Assembly (NCBI GenBank): GCA_914767715.1
Contig: OU612071.1
Span: forward strand, 3,348,001-3,412,000
Source: Membranipora membranacea
Lineage: Eukaryota; Bryozoa; Gymnolaemata; Cheilostomatida; Membraniporidae
DNA: 64,000 nt
Direction: 5' to 3'
This document shows, piece by piece, positions 9,929 to 22,388 of the stretch. The notes under the pieces are model-generated. The model was not told where the DNA came from and made no database searches. It was given only the letters and a program-made list of their open reading frames with translations. How positions within the stretch are numbered: position 1 is the first letter of the stretch; the number at the start of each line of letters is the position of its first letter. The position numbers and the translations under genes are program-made.

Positions 9929-12900
9929 TCAGTGGCAGTGTTCGTTACTGTCCACTATGACAGCTTTTTTCCATCCGAATAGTAGATATCCAAGCCCAGC
10001 CCCCAATACGACTGATATACAGAGCCAGACGTTATAGGTCATAACTACTAACATGAGCAGATAACTGACGGTGACTTGTATCATATGTAGAAATGTCTGT
10101 AGGAAGTGTATACCAGAACACATCCGAACGCTAAAGATAAATATAATATGTAATGTAACATAATATAATCAATACTAAAGATAAATATAATATCATAGTA
10201 TAATATAATTCCTTATCATCTCAATACTTAATAATAAACATCATAATGATGAACCACTTTCAATATTAAGAAAAATAATAAATGCATGTAAATCTGAACA
10301 CGGACACAGCAACGAGTTTTGCCATAACAGATTTGAAGTTGTCCACTCTCATTCAAAGGGAGACAATTACCATATAAGTAATGCTTAGTAATAGACGCGT
10401 TGATATGAAAGAAAGTGGTTATTGGATGCTAGATTGGACCCCGGCCGTTAATACAGGGCAAGAATGGAAATGAGCAAAATTTCATTATAGATAAAATGAA
10501 GGGAAAGTTAAGTATCAAATCAAACCATTGGGATAAACCTGATCATGCTAATTCTGAAGGTTGATATTTTGAGTTGAATCCAATAACCTTAGAAAATTTT
10601 GACTGGCAAAATTAGCAGCAATTATGTGCTCGTAGGTGGGGCTCGTAGGTAGGCGGGGATATGGGTAAATAAAGAGTTAGAGGTTCTATGGGCAAACTCC
10701 ATGATCTTTCAATCAGAAATTTTTTTTTGAAACGCCGACATCAAGCAGTGAACTGTTTGGGAATGAGACTTAATGCTTTAACTTGGATTAGCATGCTGGT
10801 GGAAGTGATGTAGCTAGAGAGTGCTGAACTTACTACTGCTGCACTGTAGGGGATTAGCGCTCTGCATTCACCGATAATTCCATATCACCAATAATGCAAT
10901 GCGCTATACATAACGACGAAAGCCCTGATAAAACAAACCTTGATGCAGCTCTGCCTTCTAACACAGGCTTTCTTCAGTTGATAAATTATAGGGCATTTAT
11001 AGGGCATTTATAGGGTAGGATAGGGAGAGTAGGGAGTAGGAAGCTCATTAGGAGGTTATATAGGGAGTTTATAAGGATTTTCGAAGGAGTTTATAGGCAG
11101 TTAATATGGAGTTAATTGGGAGTTTATAGGGAGTTTATAGGGAGTCTATAGGCAGTTTAAAGGTAGTTTATAGGGAATAGTAGATGGAAGTCTATACCTG
11201 ACATTGCTGCCTGTAGCACTGACGATATCATCCTTAGATCCATCAGCTCCTCCTCCGTAACCATTACTAGTGATCTGTACTGTCTGTGGGGCTAACTTGA
11301 TAAGCAGATGTTCCCTAAAACAACCAATCACAGCATTACAAGCGCCTAAATCAACCAATCACACCATTACAAGCAGCAGCATGGACAAGACATAAGCACT
11401 AAGGATTGGGGAGTATAAGGTTTGGACATCAGAAGGATCGCTTGAGCTGCGGGGTGGAAACATTCAGTCTAAGCAATAAAATGAGACTTATTGGGGCCTT
11501 ATAGACTGTTTACAGAATCCAAATCCAAGTGGAGAAATTGACACATTGAAATGTCCCCTAGACGTGCCACTCCTTATATAACCATGAGGAGTCAAGTACC
11601 AAACATGTACGGTAAGAATTACTCATACTCAGTGTTGTCTCTTATCAGAGATATCATAGAAACAGGGAAATGATTTAGTCTGCTTATGGATACAAGATAA
11701 CCAAGAAAACTCTTGTCCAAGAAGACATTCCCACGGTGATCATGTGACATTACCGCTGTGGTGACATCCTGTGACATGACCACGGTGATCATGTGACATT
11801 ACCACAGTGATCATGTGACATTACTAAGGTGACGTGCGATGTTACCATGGTGATCATGTGCTTTACCAATTTGGTGATCATGTGATATTACTGCAGTGGA
11901 GATCATGTGACAGTTACCTGAGTACTTTGAGGCCCTCGTATAAAGCAGCGACTATACCGATAACTACACAAGCTAAGGCCAGCTGCCACACCTCCTTAAG
12001 TTCCCATTCTTTGAATAATACATAAGAATTATGCCATACTGTCGTGAAGTACATCTGTAATATTAGGAAATACATACAAAATGTATAACAATTGTATGAA
12101 TAAAACAATATTACAATATACTATGGCTGACACTGACCGCATCAGTACTGAAGGAAACTTTGAAGTTGATCACAGTTCACAGCATTACATGATGTCTAAT
12201 TTCCTTCATCTATAATAATTTTTCTTTTTCTAATGCTCAGTGGCTGGCAGACTCTAAGAGCGGATATGTAACATTGGCCTAGCTAAGCGCGCTCTAGCAG
12301 CAAAACACAGCACTGCATCCCAAACTCACATAATAACTGGGGTTCTGAAGTCTGAAGCACCTTTTGAAATCGAAATCAAATAATTTGTATCTTTGTGTCT
12401 TGAATATTCCCAATATGTTAAATACTTTGTTTTAGGCTGCTCTTTTGTATCACATCTTATTCTCCATATTTTATTCTATCATGTGAGCGATTTTCAGCTT
12501 TAGAATCCAAATATTGAGGAAGTTATGGCCTCTCAAACTTCCAAGGTGACGGCAATTTATCGGCAGTAAAAATCAGTCGACAATCCCTAGGGTACGTCAC
12601 AACCAGCACACCTAGTTGGTCCAAGTGGCGTGATGGTAGCGTCGTTGCCTATAGATATGGGGACCCGGTTCGATTCCCACCCAAGTCTGAATTTTGATCA
12701 TCAATTATTATGTGATTATTAGTGTATTAACTAATAACTCATAATGTCTATGTCACATGTCTATGGTTGTGACATACCCCAGGGGAAACATCCGCTTATT
12801 CCCAATGCCGATTGAAGGCAATCACCCTGGAAGTTTGAGAGGCCATAACTTCCTCAATATTTGGATTCTAAAGCTGAAAATCGCTCACATGATAGAATAA

Positions 12901-15900
12901 AATATGGAGAATAAGATGTGATACAAAAGAGCAGCCTCAAACAATGTCTTTAAGTAAAGAGGAGAATAATGAAGTTAAACATTTTATCAAGAGGCAACTT
13001 AGCACCCTACATCCATCACTATTGCAAAATGTCTTCACAAAGAACTTCGCAGGAAACAAGGAAACAATGCATTGCAGGAAACAAGGTTTCGCAGCAATGC
13101 ATTAATGGATAGTAAATAATGTGCTGGGGAGCATCAGCTTTGTGCATTACGCGATGCCAAACTCAAAGTAGTTGCTGACTCTAAGCTGAGAAACACTTCA
13201 GTTTAGGGGAGGTTCCAAGACATTGCTGTTATGATGATAGAACACAGGCTAAATAATAACTGGAACAGGAAACTGCTCTGTGGTATCATTCTGCTTTCAG
13301 GATAGCCTTGTGACATAGTCTACCTCTGCAGCACAGCAGTGGTGGCGCTGCCTTCCATCAAGAAAGGCAACTCCCAGGGTTCAAGGTTATGAGATATCAA
13401 AACCAGTGTTCCATTTAGGCCCAAATATTTCCAAAATATGGGTTTCCATTGTTTTCCCAATTTTGGTACTCAGACTAGGTGAATTAGTTCAAGCCCTATG
13501 CTGCAGAGACGAACGTATGCCTCAACAGTTCGCACATGCGCAGACTGCTGTGGTATTCTATTTTAGCTGTGTTTGAGTACCTGATGGATGAAATGTTTCA
13601 CAGGAATTCTGGCTGAATAATCATCCGAATTAGATTTTGTCTCTTTCCCTATGCAGAAGGTACAATCTGTTATAAATCAATGAGAAGTTGTTTGAAACCC
13701 TGGTTGCCTCCGCCTGGTTAACTCTTTGATTCTGTTTTTGCATCAAATTTGAGTTGATCTCTCTTTTAGCAAAAGTTTTCAGGGTTAGCTACAGGATAAA
13801 TTTTAACAGATTGAACGGGACGTAGTGGACAAGGGAGAGCGACTCCCTTGCCAGGCCAAACTGAGCTTATATTGATCTGGACATGTTAGTCAGGTGGTCA
13901 TTAGACCAAGTATGATACAGTTTTCATGCATGCACAGTTCCACTGATAAGTCTGCGGCTGAGCAGAAGGGGGAGGCAAATCCGAATGCAGGCAAACCAGA
14001 CCAAACTTTGTCAAGGTGGTCATAGCTCAAAGGCTATATCTAACAGCTGAGCTGAGTAGGTTATCATAATTGAGACAAACTAACACTTGATTGAGACAGA
14101 AGGAGTAGATTAGAGTCTCTATGTACATAAATAAGTACTTCAGACCAGATAAACGGGTTACTAAACAGGATGGGCCGATCTTTGGGCTCAGTTGATCAGC
14201 TGATACTGTAGGGCTGGGCCGATCACCTGATGATGTAGGGCTGTACCAATCAGCTGATTAGGTGTCTGGATGTTTTTAGAAGCAACGGACAGAAATTTTT
14301 TACGCACACACCAGGGTGGAGTGACTTATATTAGTACTCCTTGCGGCTTGGATTCTGACTCTTGGCAGTGATTGTTATGAGCGCCAAACCAGCTGATGAA
14401 TTTTCAATTTTTAACTGGTCCTGATATGAAGCATAAATGTGCTGTTGGTTAGTTAAAGACTTGGCAGGCAACGCACACACAACAACACCATTCAACATTT
14501 TCAAAATCTTGATAACATTGGGCCAGCACTAGTTTAATTTTGGATTTGTCAAAACAAAAAACGAGGCACTAAGTAGAGATGAGCTGATCACAACGATAAG
14601 TCATGTTAGATTCAGCCTTACCATGACGGGGCCTTTATCTATCTGTGTACATGACTTATATCATGTAATATAAGATCTACCTAACCTGGGTATGAGGAAA
14701 CATCCAACACGAGACAAATTTTCAGTTACCACTAAATTTAGTTACTCATAAATTTTGGCAAATTCATTGAATTTTGACATTGTGCGTTTAATTTTTATCC
14801 TTGTCATGAAATTAAATGGAGGAGAATTTAAATCTGAAAAATTCGTTTCCGACAATCTGATGTTTTTACGAGGTCAGGTCGCTAAAGATTGTACTTCAAA
14901 ATATTTCCAACAATCTTTACTGAAAACAGATTTATTCTCTGGTAAATAATTTCAAGGATTTTGTTCCTGGCGCTAAACTCAGATTTGCGATTTGTCTCGC
15001 CCGCAACGCAGAGAGGCATTTACATTTACAGGGACTGACTAACCACGCATCGATCAGTGGGCTAACACGCTAATCGCCTGACCACACAGGGGCCAATGGG
15101 CCAGCATGTGAAGGGTCTAGTTGTTCTGTAGTATCATCACAATAAATAAAAGAAAATAATAATCTGATATTGTTTGGTATCACGTCAATTAGGAGTCATC
15201 CACCCTTGTACATCAAGGAGTGACTAACAGAACACCACCCCTGATAAGAGTACATTGACTCAACCACCCTGTGAAACTATGCTGTTATTAGCAGATGGTT
15301 TCAGAGAATTGTGGACGTAGCATATCATTATGTTACATCACTCTGAGGAGGTGGATGTGTAGTTGACGAGAAATTTATAAATGATAAGCATCTGAAAGGC
15401 TCTGTCCCTTTCTGTTCACAGGCAGGCAGGAATGTTTGACACAATTTTATGTGGAATAGGCCTAATGATTGGTTTAAGACCCTCTATTCTAATACAGAGC
15501 CATATTGCAGAATCGCCTCTCTTTTGGCAATTCTATCACTCACTCGTTAGAATCGAGAATGGAGAGCCAGATATGCAATGAAGCGACTCAAAACTTAATG
15601 TTTTTGCTATTATTTTGCCAAATTTTTAAGAAAATCATCATGACAAAGCGTGTCATCTAGAATGATATTCAGTTTGTGACACTTTCATTTGTCGGATATC
15701 ATCCGGACTTTTGGCGAATTTTTATGAAATATGAGGATAGCTTACAGTTACCGGAAAAGGCATTACGAAGATCTCATGTGAATTGGAACGCTTCACTTGT
15801 GATGATGATGTCGGCCCCAGTTAGAGTGTCAGTAAAATGTCATGCAAACTTGTGGCAGAGAGCTTGGGACAAATTCCCCATACTCCCTGCTGTAAGGTCT

Positions 15901-18900
15901 CTAAAATGGGAGTTATCCCTGAATTGTCATACAATCAGAATCACAACTGGACCTTAGATGCACAAAATATGATATGATCTTACTACATTGCTTGATTTGT
16001 ACATCCAAGATCGAGTGTTGCTGTCTTGTTTAAAGTTTATGGGATAACTCCCATTTTAGAGTCTATTTGTCACAAAAACACAATGTATCATTGAATGGGG
16101 CCATAAAAATATAAATACTCATACTGTACCATACTATAAATATTTACATGTTTATAAATGGGCTATCCAAAAGGTCTACTTACGTTCATCATCATCATGT
16201 CATGCTACAAAAGAGAGAAAATCAATCGTTAAATTCAGATTTAAACAATGGTACATATTAACATAGTATATATTGCTATGTAAACTACATGGATAAATAG
16301 GGAGGCCTTTTTGGAGTTACTTCCCCTTACCACTTGCTATCAGTGACATTCTGCAACACAAGACCCATCACCTGTTCCCCCTTACAACACAACATCATCA
16401 ATTGACAATAAATTTGGTCTGCAATTGAAAACTTAAACTTAGGTTTTGTCTTCCTTAGTAGAAGCTCTATAGAACTCCCCCCCCTCCCCTCAATACAGGA
16501 CAGCCCCTTCTCAACTAATACATCCAGCTAGCTCTATGGCTTTTACTAGGCCGGGCTCAGCGTTGAAAAATCAGCGGCAACACTAAAAGGGTTAACTTAA
16601 GTTCTCTACTAAGGTAACGAACAGTCGATAAGCTGAGGCATTTTAGCCATCACAACGATAAATAATCACCAGTTTTTGCACAACTCTAGATAATGACACC
16701 CTTGCAAAACATGGCTTAACGTCATATACAGGTATGGCTTAACGTCACAGTGCAGGTAAATGAAAAGTGCAATCAAAACATGATTTTGCAAAAACTTCCC
16801 TGGAGCAAAGTTAGGCAACATAAAATAATGATAGGGCTGAGGGCAGGAAAACACGACAAGGTGTGTAATGTTCGGGGAAGTAACAAATAAGGTGAGCTGA
16901 CTGGCTCCTCGAGTTGGCAGGCTAGGAACTGGTATCGTAACATAAGAGGATGATTGTTGTGTACATTTCTAGATTTAAGTGTTCTTTAAGGTTATTATTG
17001 ATATTTCAACCTTAGGCCTAAAGTACAGCTTCATTGTGCAATGTGCTTCTGATATGTGGGAATTAAGTTAGAGGCAACGTCCCTGAATCCAACCTTCAAT
17101 TTTGGAGCCCTAAAGCTAGAAGATTACCACTATGAGTGTCCATGACACAATGTCAAAAGTGACACAAGGTATTGCCGCTGCAGATGTACAACACGTTGTC
17201 TAACTAGAGATGACACTTCATAAAACATTTTAAAAAGTAAGGGAGAGCGAATTCCTAATCAAACACAATAGTGTAACCAGAGACTATAGATATATATAAA
17301 TATGTAACTAGTGTGACATCGTCTCTGGTGTAACCTCAGCCAAGCGAAAGTTGAGACCATATTTGTATTATTTGCTTACATGGAATTTTTTGTGGATAAA
17401 GGAGTGCTGACATAATATCTCTCATGTTTTTTCGATCCACTTTTATGCAGTTTAACAGCATAACATCTATTGTTCTCAGAAAAGTACATCGATTTAAGCT
17501 TTCGTGACACGACACTGATAGATGAAACAGGAAAATAGGGGCTCTTTCACTATGTTTCCATGGGTCGAATGATCATTCGCATCCTATCCAATGGATTTTG
17601 GCTGTCATGTGTGGTTTGGCTTGTTATGTAATCAAAACACAATACAACAATATGATCCGACCAAATTGAATAGCTTGATTGTTTCCATGTGCCGAATGAA
17701 GGGCTAAAATCGCTTATATGCGCATTTGTATGGAGCATGGAAACATAGTGATTGTTTGGCACTGCTGAAATTATTGTATCCTTTGTTGCTAGTTAGTGGT
17801 GGTGGGGGGGTGCCCTACCCCTCACGTCGGGGGAGAGCATATTCCTGACTGCAGGCTTACCAGCCTCTGTGTAGAGATAATAAGAATAACCTGACTATAG
17901 GGTTACTCTCTACCACTATATGGTTGTTGGCAGAGATCTGTTTAATATCAGACTGAGCTTCTCCCAGTCAATGGCAAGAGTTTCTTCAATTTTTTGCTAC
18001 AGAAATATCGTTGTCAAGTACAGCTCGATCTTAGTGTAATGGCTTATAATTCCAGTGACTTGATCATGAGACGCATTGTGGCTTGTGTTGCCCTTTTAGT
18101 TGATATTAAAATAATTTGGATTGTAACTTTTATCATTTTTGACATGATGGCGTGATGGCCTGACTCAACGCTCTATTAATCGATTTTTAATATTAAAAAG
18201 TGGCTTAAAAATAGCCTCACAATGAAATAGTGAAACTCATCAATCAACCTCAAGTCAACTTTACTCCATTGATTAGATGGTGTGCCAGGATATCATGAAC
18301 CTGTGTCGTTATTAATCCTCCTCGTGACACAGAATACAGAATACACCAAGGCAAGACCTAGTATGACTTTACTGCACCATGAAAAGAGTTTGGTTATCTC
18401 CACACAACAACAACAACAACAAAATGGTTTGATTTTATAACCATCTCACTCCATTCTTCTTGCTGCTGGAATGCAAGCAACGATCTATATTACAGTATAC
18501 TTTGTGACGCTTCAACATAAATCTTCATCTTAATTTGGCAGATCCATCTCACAGCTAGAGGAATTAAACTTCTCATAAATCATATTAGTGGTAGTGGCTA
18601 ATAATATAAACAAGCCTATAAAGTCCTCCCAAGATCAACATGGTAAATAAAGATCACTTTTGAAGTGGAGCGACACAGCCAGGACACTGTGACACAGCCA
18701 GGACACTGTGACACAGCCAGGACACTGTGACACAGCCAGGACACTGTGACACAGCCAGGACACTGTGACACAGCCAGGACACTGTGACACGCCAGGACAC
18801 TGTAATTGCTGGAGGTCCAACTCTCGCCTACATAACTCTGTTGGGCCAACATAGTTGGGTTAAAAGCAGCCACGGCCTAAACAGTGTTTCATTTTATGCG

Positions 18901-20341
18901 CTCTATTTATGAGGTCTAGAAAATAAACGCCATTCTGAGTAGAGATGGAGGTATGGGTATGGTACTTTAAGTTTGTGACTGAAAAGCATCGTCATTCATG
19001 ATATACCTGATTGTGTGGCGAGTTTGGAATTGCTTCCCTTCACAAGTCAACTTGTTGACCACTGGACAACATTTGAACAGCAACTACAGGTAGGCCTACG
19101 ACAGATTGATCTTCTCAAAAGTTAAATCACACACCTTTCCTCCAACCAGGGCTCAACTTACTAGTCACATGTCAAACCCATAGAATCATTGTGTACCCCT
19201 TAGTGTAACAGAGCAAAGCTTTGAATTTCCCTTTGCTTTTTAACACATCCAAAATAGCTTGGTGGTTGTGTTAACACGAAAAAACTTTTCAAATTTAAGT
19301 TTTATTTTGTCCTCTATCAGTCGTCCATATTTTAGCTAATGCTGATGGTTATGTTGCAAGGGAGGATGAGAAGAACAGCTTTTTTGTCAAATTAAAGCGG
19401 CCATTACAACGACAATGTAAGAGCCATAACAAACAATCCGCAGGTCGGTCCAAAATTATCCCTCAATCCAGAAAACAGGTCATAGTCCAAATATCCAAAA
19501 TTGACAAACAACCACTTTCACCCATCACAAACCAATTATAATATTTGTACAAATTGTCAACTCAGACATAATTTGAGTGTAGAGAGAAAGTAGAATTTTG
19601 GAGCGACCTGCTGTATAGTCCATGTGCTCAAACACTGCCCTGATTGCCGATAGTGGAACTCCATTAATAGTCAGATCACAGTCACTAGTGACAGAGAACT
19701 GAATACCACATCCAGCAGCCTGGGCAGATTCTGAGCGCTTAAAGACTACCAAAAGACCAAAGCATGTTATAGTAAGGCAGTTACTTACGATAAAGTTTTG
19801 TCAGAATTGCATCGTGAAAAAATTCAATGCTCTACATGGCAAGAATGAGAATGGGAGTTACCTTCCCTAATGGGAGGCATTTTTTTCTACCATCAATAAT
19901 GCATGCCAAGTAGAGCATTGAAGTTTATTACCATGAAAATCTGACTTAACTTTATCATAAGTAACTGGCTGACTATAACATGAGTTGGTCTTTGGGTAGT
20001 CTTCAATGACTTGGATTAAATAACAGATGTTTATGTCTCTTAAATTACTCTGCCCTGATTGCCGATAGTGGAATTCCATTAAACACAACATCACAGTCAC
20101 TAGCTGTGAGATGACTGATAATGAAATACCACACCCAACAGACCAGGCAGAGTTTGAACGCATGTAATATTACAGAATAACTCACCCCTCCACTACCGCT
20201 CATATTCATACCGCTGTGATCCATCCCACTGTGATCCATGGATCCGTGATCCATACTGCCATGATCCATGCTAATATGATCCATTGTAGTAGGGCCGTGG
20301 TGCATTCCACTGTGATCCATCGTCGTCGTCATACCGCTCAT
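9929..20341 (-). CDS. SLC31A1: High-affinity copper transporter, CTR1/SLC31A family
   Basis: Coding exons: 20341-20186, 16204-16184, 12054-11918, 11314-11198 and 10130-9929. All have AG/GT borders and the phases agree; the sum is 633 nt, a 210-aa protein (human CTR1 is 190 aa). The outer N-terminus is a Met/His copper-gathering tail of MDH repeats (residues 1-52) ending in HDMMMMN from a 21-nt exon. TM1 is about 83-103 ([17 protein letters not shown]), TM2 about 161-178 with the pore M-x3-M (MLVVM, 170-174), and TM3 about 180-196 with GAGLG (G-x3-G). The C-terminus EHCH (207-210) is the HCH copper-exit motif. The protein forms trimers that import Cu(I) at the plasma membrane. An AG directly before the ATG points to an upstream non-coding exon. 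SLC31A1 rather than SLC31A2 rests on the Met-rich tail and HCH end. Confidence 0.93.
10983..11185. repeat. Minisatellite (GGGAGTTTATA-type) in a CTR1 intron
   Basis: Repeated 11-bp-like units (TAGGGCATTTA, then GGGAGTTTATA and variants) fill the intron and stop about 12 bp from the splice donor of the exon at 11314-11198. On the transcript strand it reads as TATAAACTCCC repeats. Confidence 0.8.
11728..11912. repeat. Minisatellite of GGTGATCATGTGACATTACC units abutting a CTR1 splice donor
   Basis: About eight copies of a 22-27 bp unit. On the transcript (minus) strand each copy reads (G)GTAATGTCACATGATCACC, closely resembling the real donor and its downstream intron bases at 11917-11896 (GTAACTGTCACATGATC). 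The array therefore seems to have grown from the donor-proximal intron. Confidence 0.8.
12434..12938. mobile_element. Fold-back element with >100-bp inverted arms and a tRNA-like centre
   Basis: The left arm (12434 to about 12553) and the right arm (about 12827 to 12938) are near-perfect inverted repeats; both contain the block AATCCAAATATTGAGGAAGT or its complement. The centre has a tRNA-like sequence with an A-box-like part (GGCGTGATGGTAGCG, near 12628) and a perfect B-box GGTTCGATTCC (12667-12677). The high arm identity suggests a young insertion. It lies in a CTR1 intron. Confidence 0.8.
13079..13709. mobile_element. MITE family A, copy 3, with a nested insertion
   Basis: Same internal order and 3' inverted end (GAAACCCTGGTTGCC) as the copies at 7.5-8.2 kb. 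The 5' end is truncated. About 265 bp of foreign sequence (about 13285-13550) interrupts it; the host sequence CTG(CT)CTGTGGTAT occurs on both sides, as expected for a target-site duplication. Confidence 0.7.
13900..14030. mobile_element. Hairpin family B, diverged copy
   Basis: Imperfect inverted ends (AGACCAAGTATGATACAGTT and GCAAACCAGACCAAACTTTG) with a centre like the other family B copies at 27.6, 31.8, 48.3 and 55.3 kb. Confidence 0.5.
15898..16063. mobile_element. MITE-like element with 21-bp terminal inverted repeats
   Basis: CTCTAAAATGGGAGTTATCC at the left end is matched by GGATAACTCCCATTTTAGAG at the right end; 165 bp in all, non-coding, within a CTR1 intron close to the 21-nt exon. 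Confidence 0.75.
17547..17752. mobile_element. MITE-like element, ends CACTATGTTTCCATG
   Basis: Terminal inverted repeats TCACTATGTTTCCATG and CATGGAAACATAGTGA enclose about 205 bp that also carries secondary inverted matches (CATTCG / CGAATG). Non-coding, in CTR1 intron 1. Confidence 0.7.
18672..18803. repeat. 19-bp tandem repeat, seven copies
   Basis: The unit GACACAGCCAGGACACTGT is repeated seven times with almost no divergence; the last copy lacks one base. It is open in several frames on the minus strand only because of the repeat, so no protein is called. The near identity points to recent expansion and likely length polymorphism. Confidence 0.9.
19635..20165. mobile_element. Two tandem copies of MITE family C beside CTR1 exon 1
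   Basis: Copies at about 19635-19742 and 20048-20161, each starting CTGCCCTGATTGCCGATAGTGGA and ending with the rough inverse (AATACCACAxCCAxCAGxCxxGGCAGA). They give weak minus-strand frames that merely extend into the intron and are not coding. Confidence 0.65.
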
Positions 20342-20439
20342 ACTAAATAATAAACATTATAATGATTTACAGAACTCAGATTTCTAACCATGTTATTCTC
20401 TCTATTTTCAGGACTTGTAATTTGATTAAGTTTGTGACT

Positions 20440-20560
20440 TATTACTCATAGCTGAGGTGCTCACACTCTGTCTGAGTTTCTGGTAGTGGCATTCCATTAT
20501 TGACTCAATCACTAGCGTGGAAATGGAATGCCACAAACAGCGAGACCAGACAACTATTGC
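20440..20560. mobile_element. MITE family C, third copy, upstream of CTR1
   Basis: Inverted arms TTCTGGTAGTGGCATTCCAT and ATGGAATGCCAC flank a short centre; related to the pair at 19.6-20.2 kb and to the copy at 54.4 kb. Confidence 0.6.
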
Positions 20561-20629
20561 AGTGCATTCTATAAATCAATTTTTAAAATGATAGACATAA
20601 GTTTCTAAGTCAGCCGCAAAGTCACACTA

Positions 20630-20888
20630 AAAGGTTTTTAAAGTGGGCGTATGGGAGTAAATGATGTATTGCAGTCGCACAATTACATTTCCAGACTCCC
20701 AAACTAAGAGATCAAGAGACAAACGGTAAGTTCCTGTAATAAAGTCAAGGGGACCGATATATTCTTCTAGTGTCATAATGGTTAGATGTTGCATTGCTTG
20801 TGGGAGTCTGGACATGTTTTAAAGACCTGTAATTATGTGGCTGCAATCCATCAGATACTCCCATACGCCCAAGTTTTAAACATTTTAG
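20630..20888. mobile_element. MITE with about 75-bp inverted arms
   Basis: The left arm contains TGGGCGTATGGGAGTA and CCAGACTCCCA; the right arm contains TGGGAGTCTGG and TACTCCCATACGCCCA. The arms are roughly 20630-20705 and 20799-20888. No coding potential. Confidence 0.75.
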
Positions 20889-22330
20889 TGTTTTTTTATA
20901 GCTTGATGTACCAGGCAACTTAAATTACATAATAATTCAACAAATTTCTCAAATTTGGCTGAATAAAAGTACTTTTTGTTCATGTGAATCCTATGTATAT
21001 ATTATGACTACTAAGGATACAGTTATTACCTAGCATGTACAAGAGAATTCACTGCATTCTATCTAAGACCTTTTACAACACTAGACAGCGACCAGGGCAA
21101 CTTATAGGAGTAATACAGTACTCGACAGCGGACTAGGCCAACTTATAAGTACCAAACAATAGATAAAAGCAACTTGAAGGCCCTTGGTAATCTAACTGCA
21201 CCACCCATTGGGCCAAAAGCATCCTCAGAACCCCACAATAGCCTCCTCATCCGCACCTCATACTCTCTCTCTCTCTCACTCTGTCCTGCGTCTGGGTCGT
21301 GGTTTGAAACAAAACCAAAAGGAGTTATGTCCCTTGCTTGCATAACAAAAAGAAGTCGCAGCTTTAGGATAACCTTACAGCTTTTGCTCTTGTAATAACT
21401 CAATTATAAAAACAATTGTTATTAAATTAAGAAAAGGCCAAGGCCAATCAATGCAGTTGTTGAGTCCCCAACATTTCGATATGGCCAGTTGAAAATCAGC
21501 TTCTGTGCGGATATATTAATACAGTAGGAGACACTGCTATATTTAAGTTCATCGGGCAAAGCTTAGAAATATTCCACCATTTGCACCAATGAAGAGCTTA
21601 TTTTGTTCTTCACACAGAGCCCAAACTAAGGAGTGCTAGTACAAATGTACTCAAAAACCAATAGACTGATTTAATAAAAGTCATAAAAGGTGTGCTACTT
21701 TATGACCTTGGTAATACATCACATGATTTTATATATAATAGAGAATCTATTATGGTAGTTCAGGTTCAGTGGTAAACAAGAATAGTTGTGTAAACTATTT
21801 CTCAGTCAAATCAAAACATTGAACCCTCTGATCTGTGCCACTGATAAGAGTAGTGCTAACTAACCTATGACGTAACTAACCCATACGACTGATCACATAC
21901 TACTGATACAGTGACGTAGTTTCGATAACTAGGCCTGTTATTCTAGCCTTGCACTGTGTAATTGGTCCTTCCTTTTATTTATCACTATTTCATTGTTTGA
22001 TAAATATTTACCTTGTGGGGAGACCACAAATAAAACCTCGGCGATGAAATATCCCTGAGAAAAACTGTCCTTGATTCACCCTAATTATGTCAAAATAATG
22101 ACAAAAAATGAAGCTGACCAAATTCCATTAATTATTATTTATGCTGAAAGGATCATCTATATTATTGAGGTATATCCATCAACAGCCCATTTTTATGTAC
22201 CTAATATCAGATTGTACTACCAGGACAACAACCTGTGTCCATTAGGTTGATGAATTTGTTATATAGTGTGATCACACAGGCACAGCAATGTGGTATGAGT
22301 ATGTACTAGTACTAGTGGGATCTTAGTCTG

Positions 22331-22388
22331 AGCCCCCCTCCCGAACTTTTCCCCTCCCCCCCGCCGACGTCCCCCCCCCCCCCCCGGA
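22331..22388. repeat. C-rich tract with a 16-18 C run
   Basis: CCCCCCTCCCGAACTTTTCC followed by more C runs and one of about 17 C. The order of blocks (CTGAGCCCCCC, a CTTT-type spacer, C runs, GCCG, C run) resembles the reverse complement of the G-rich tract at 26520-26572, so both may derive from one repeat. The G strand could form a quadruplex. Confidence 0.6.

Noticed and set aside
18672-18803. CRISPR-like array
   Set aside because: Units are directly adjacent with no spacers and the locus is in an animal gene intron; it is a minisatellite.
18616-18873. Repetitive minus-strand proteins with [10 protein letters not shown]-type repeats
   Set aside because: Produced by the 19-bp tandem array being open in several frames; lies in CTR1 intron 1.
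19525-20163. Minus-strand frames that appear to extend CTR1 exon 1 downstream
   Set aside because: They read through the GTGAGT donor at 20185 into MITE family C copies; the spliced model matches CTR1 exactly.
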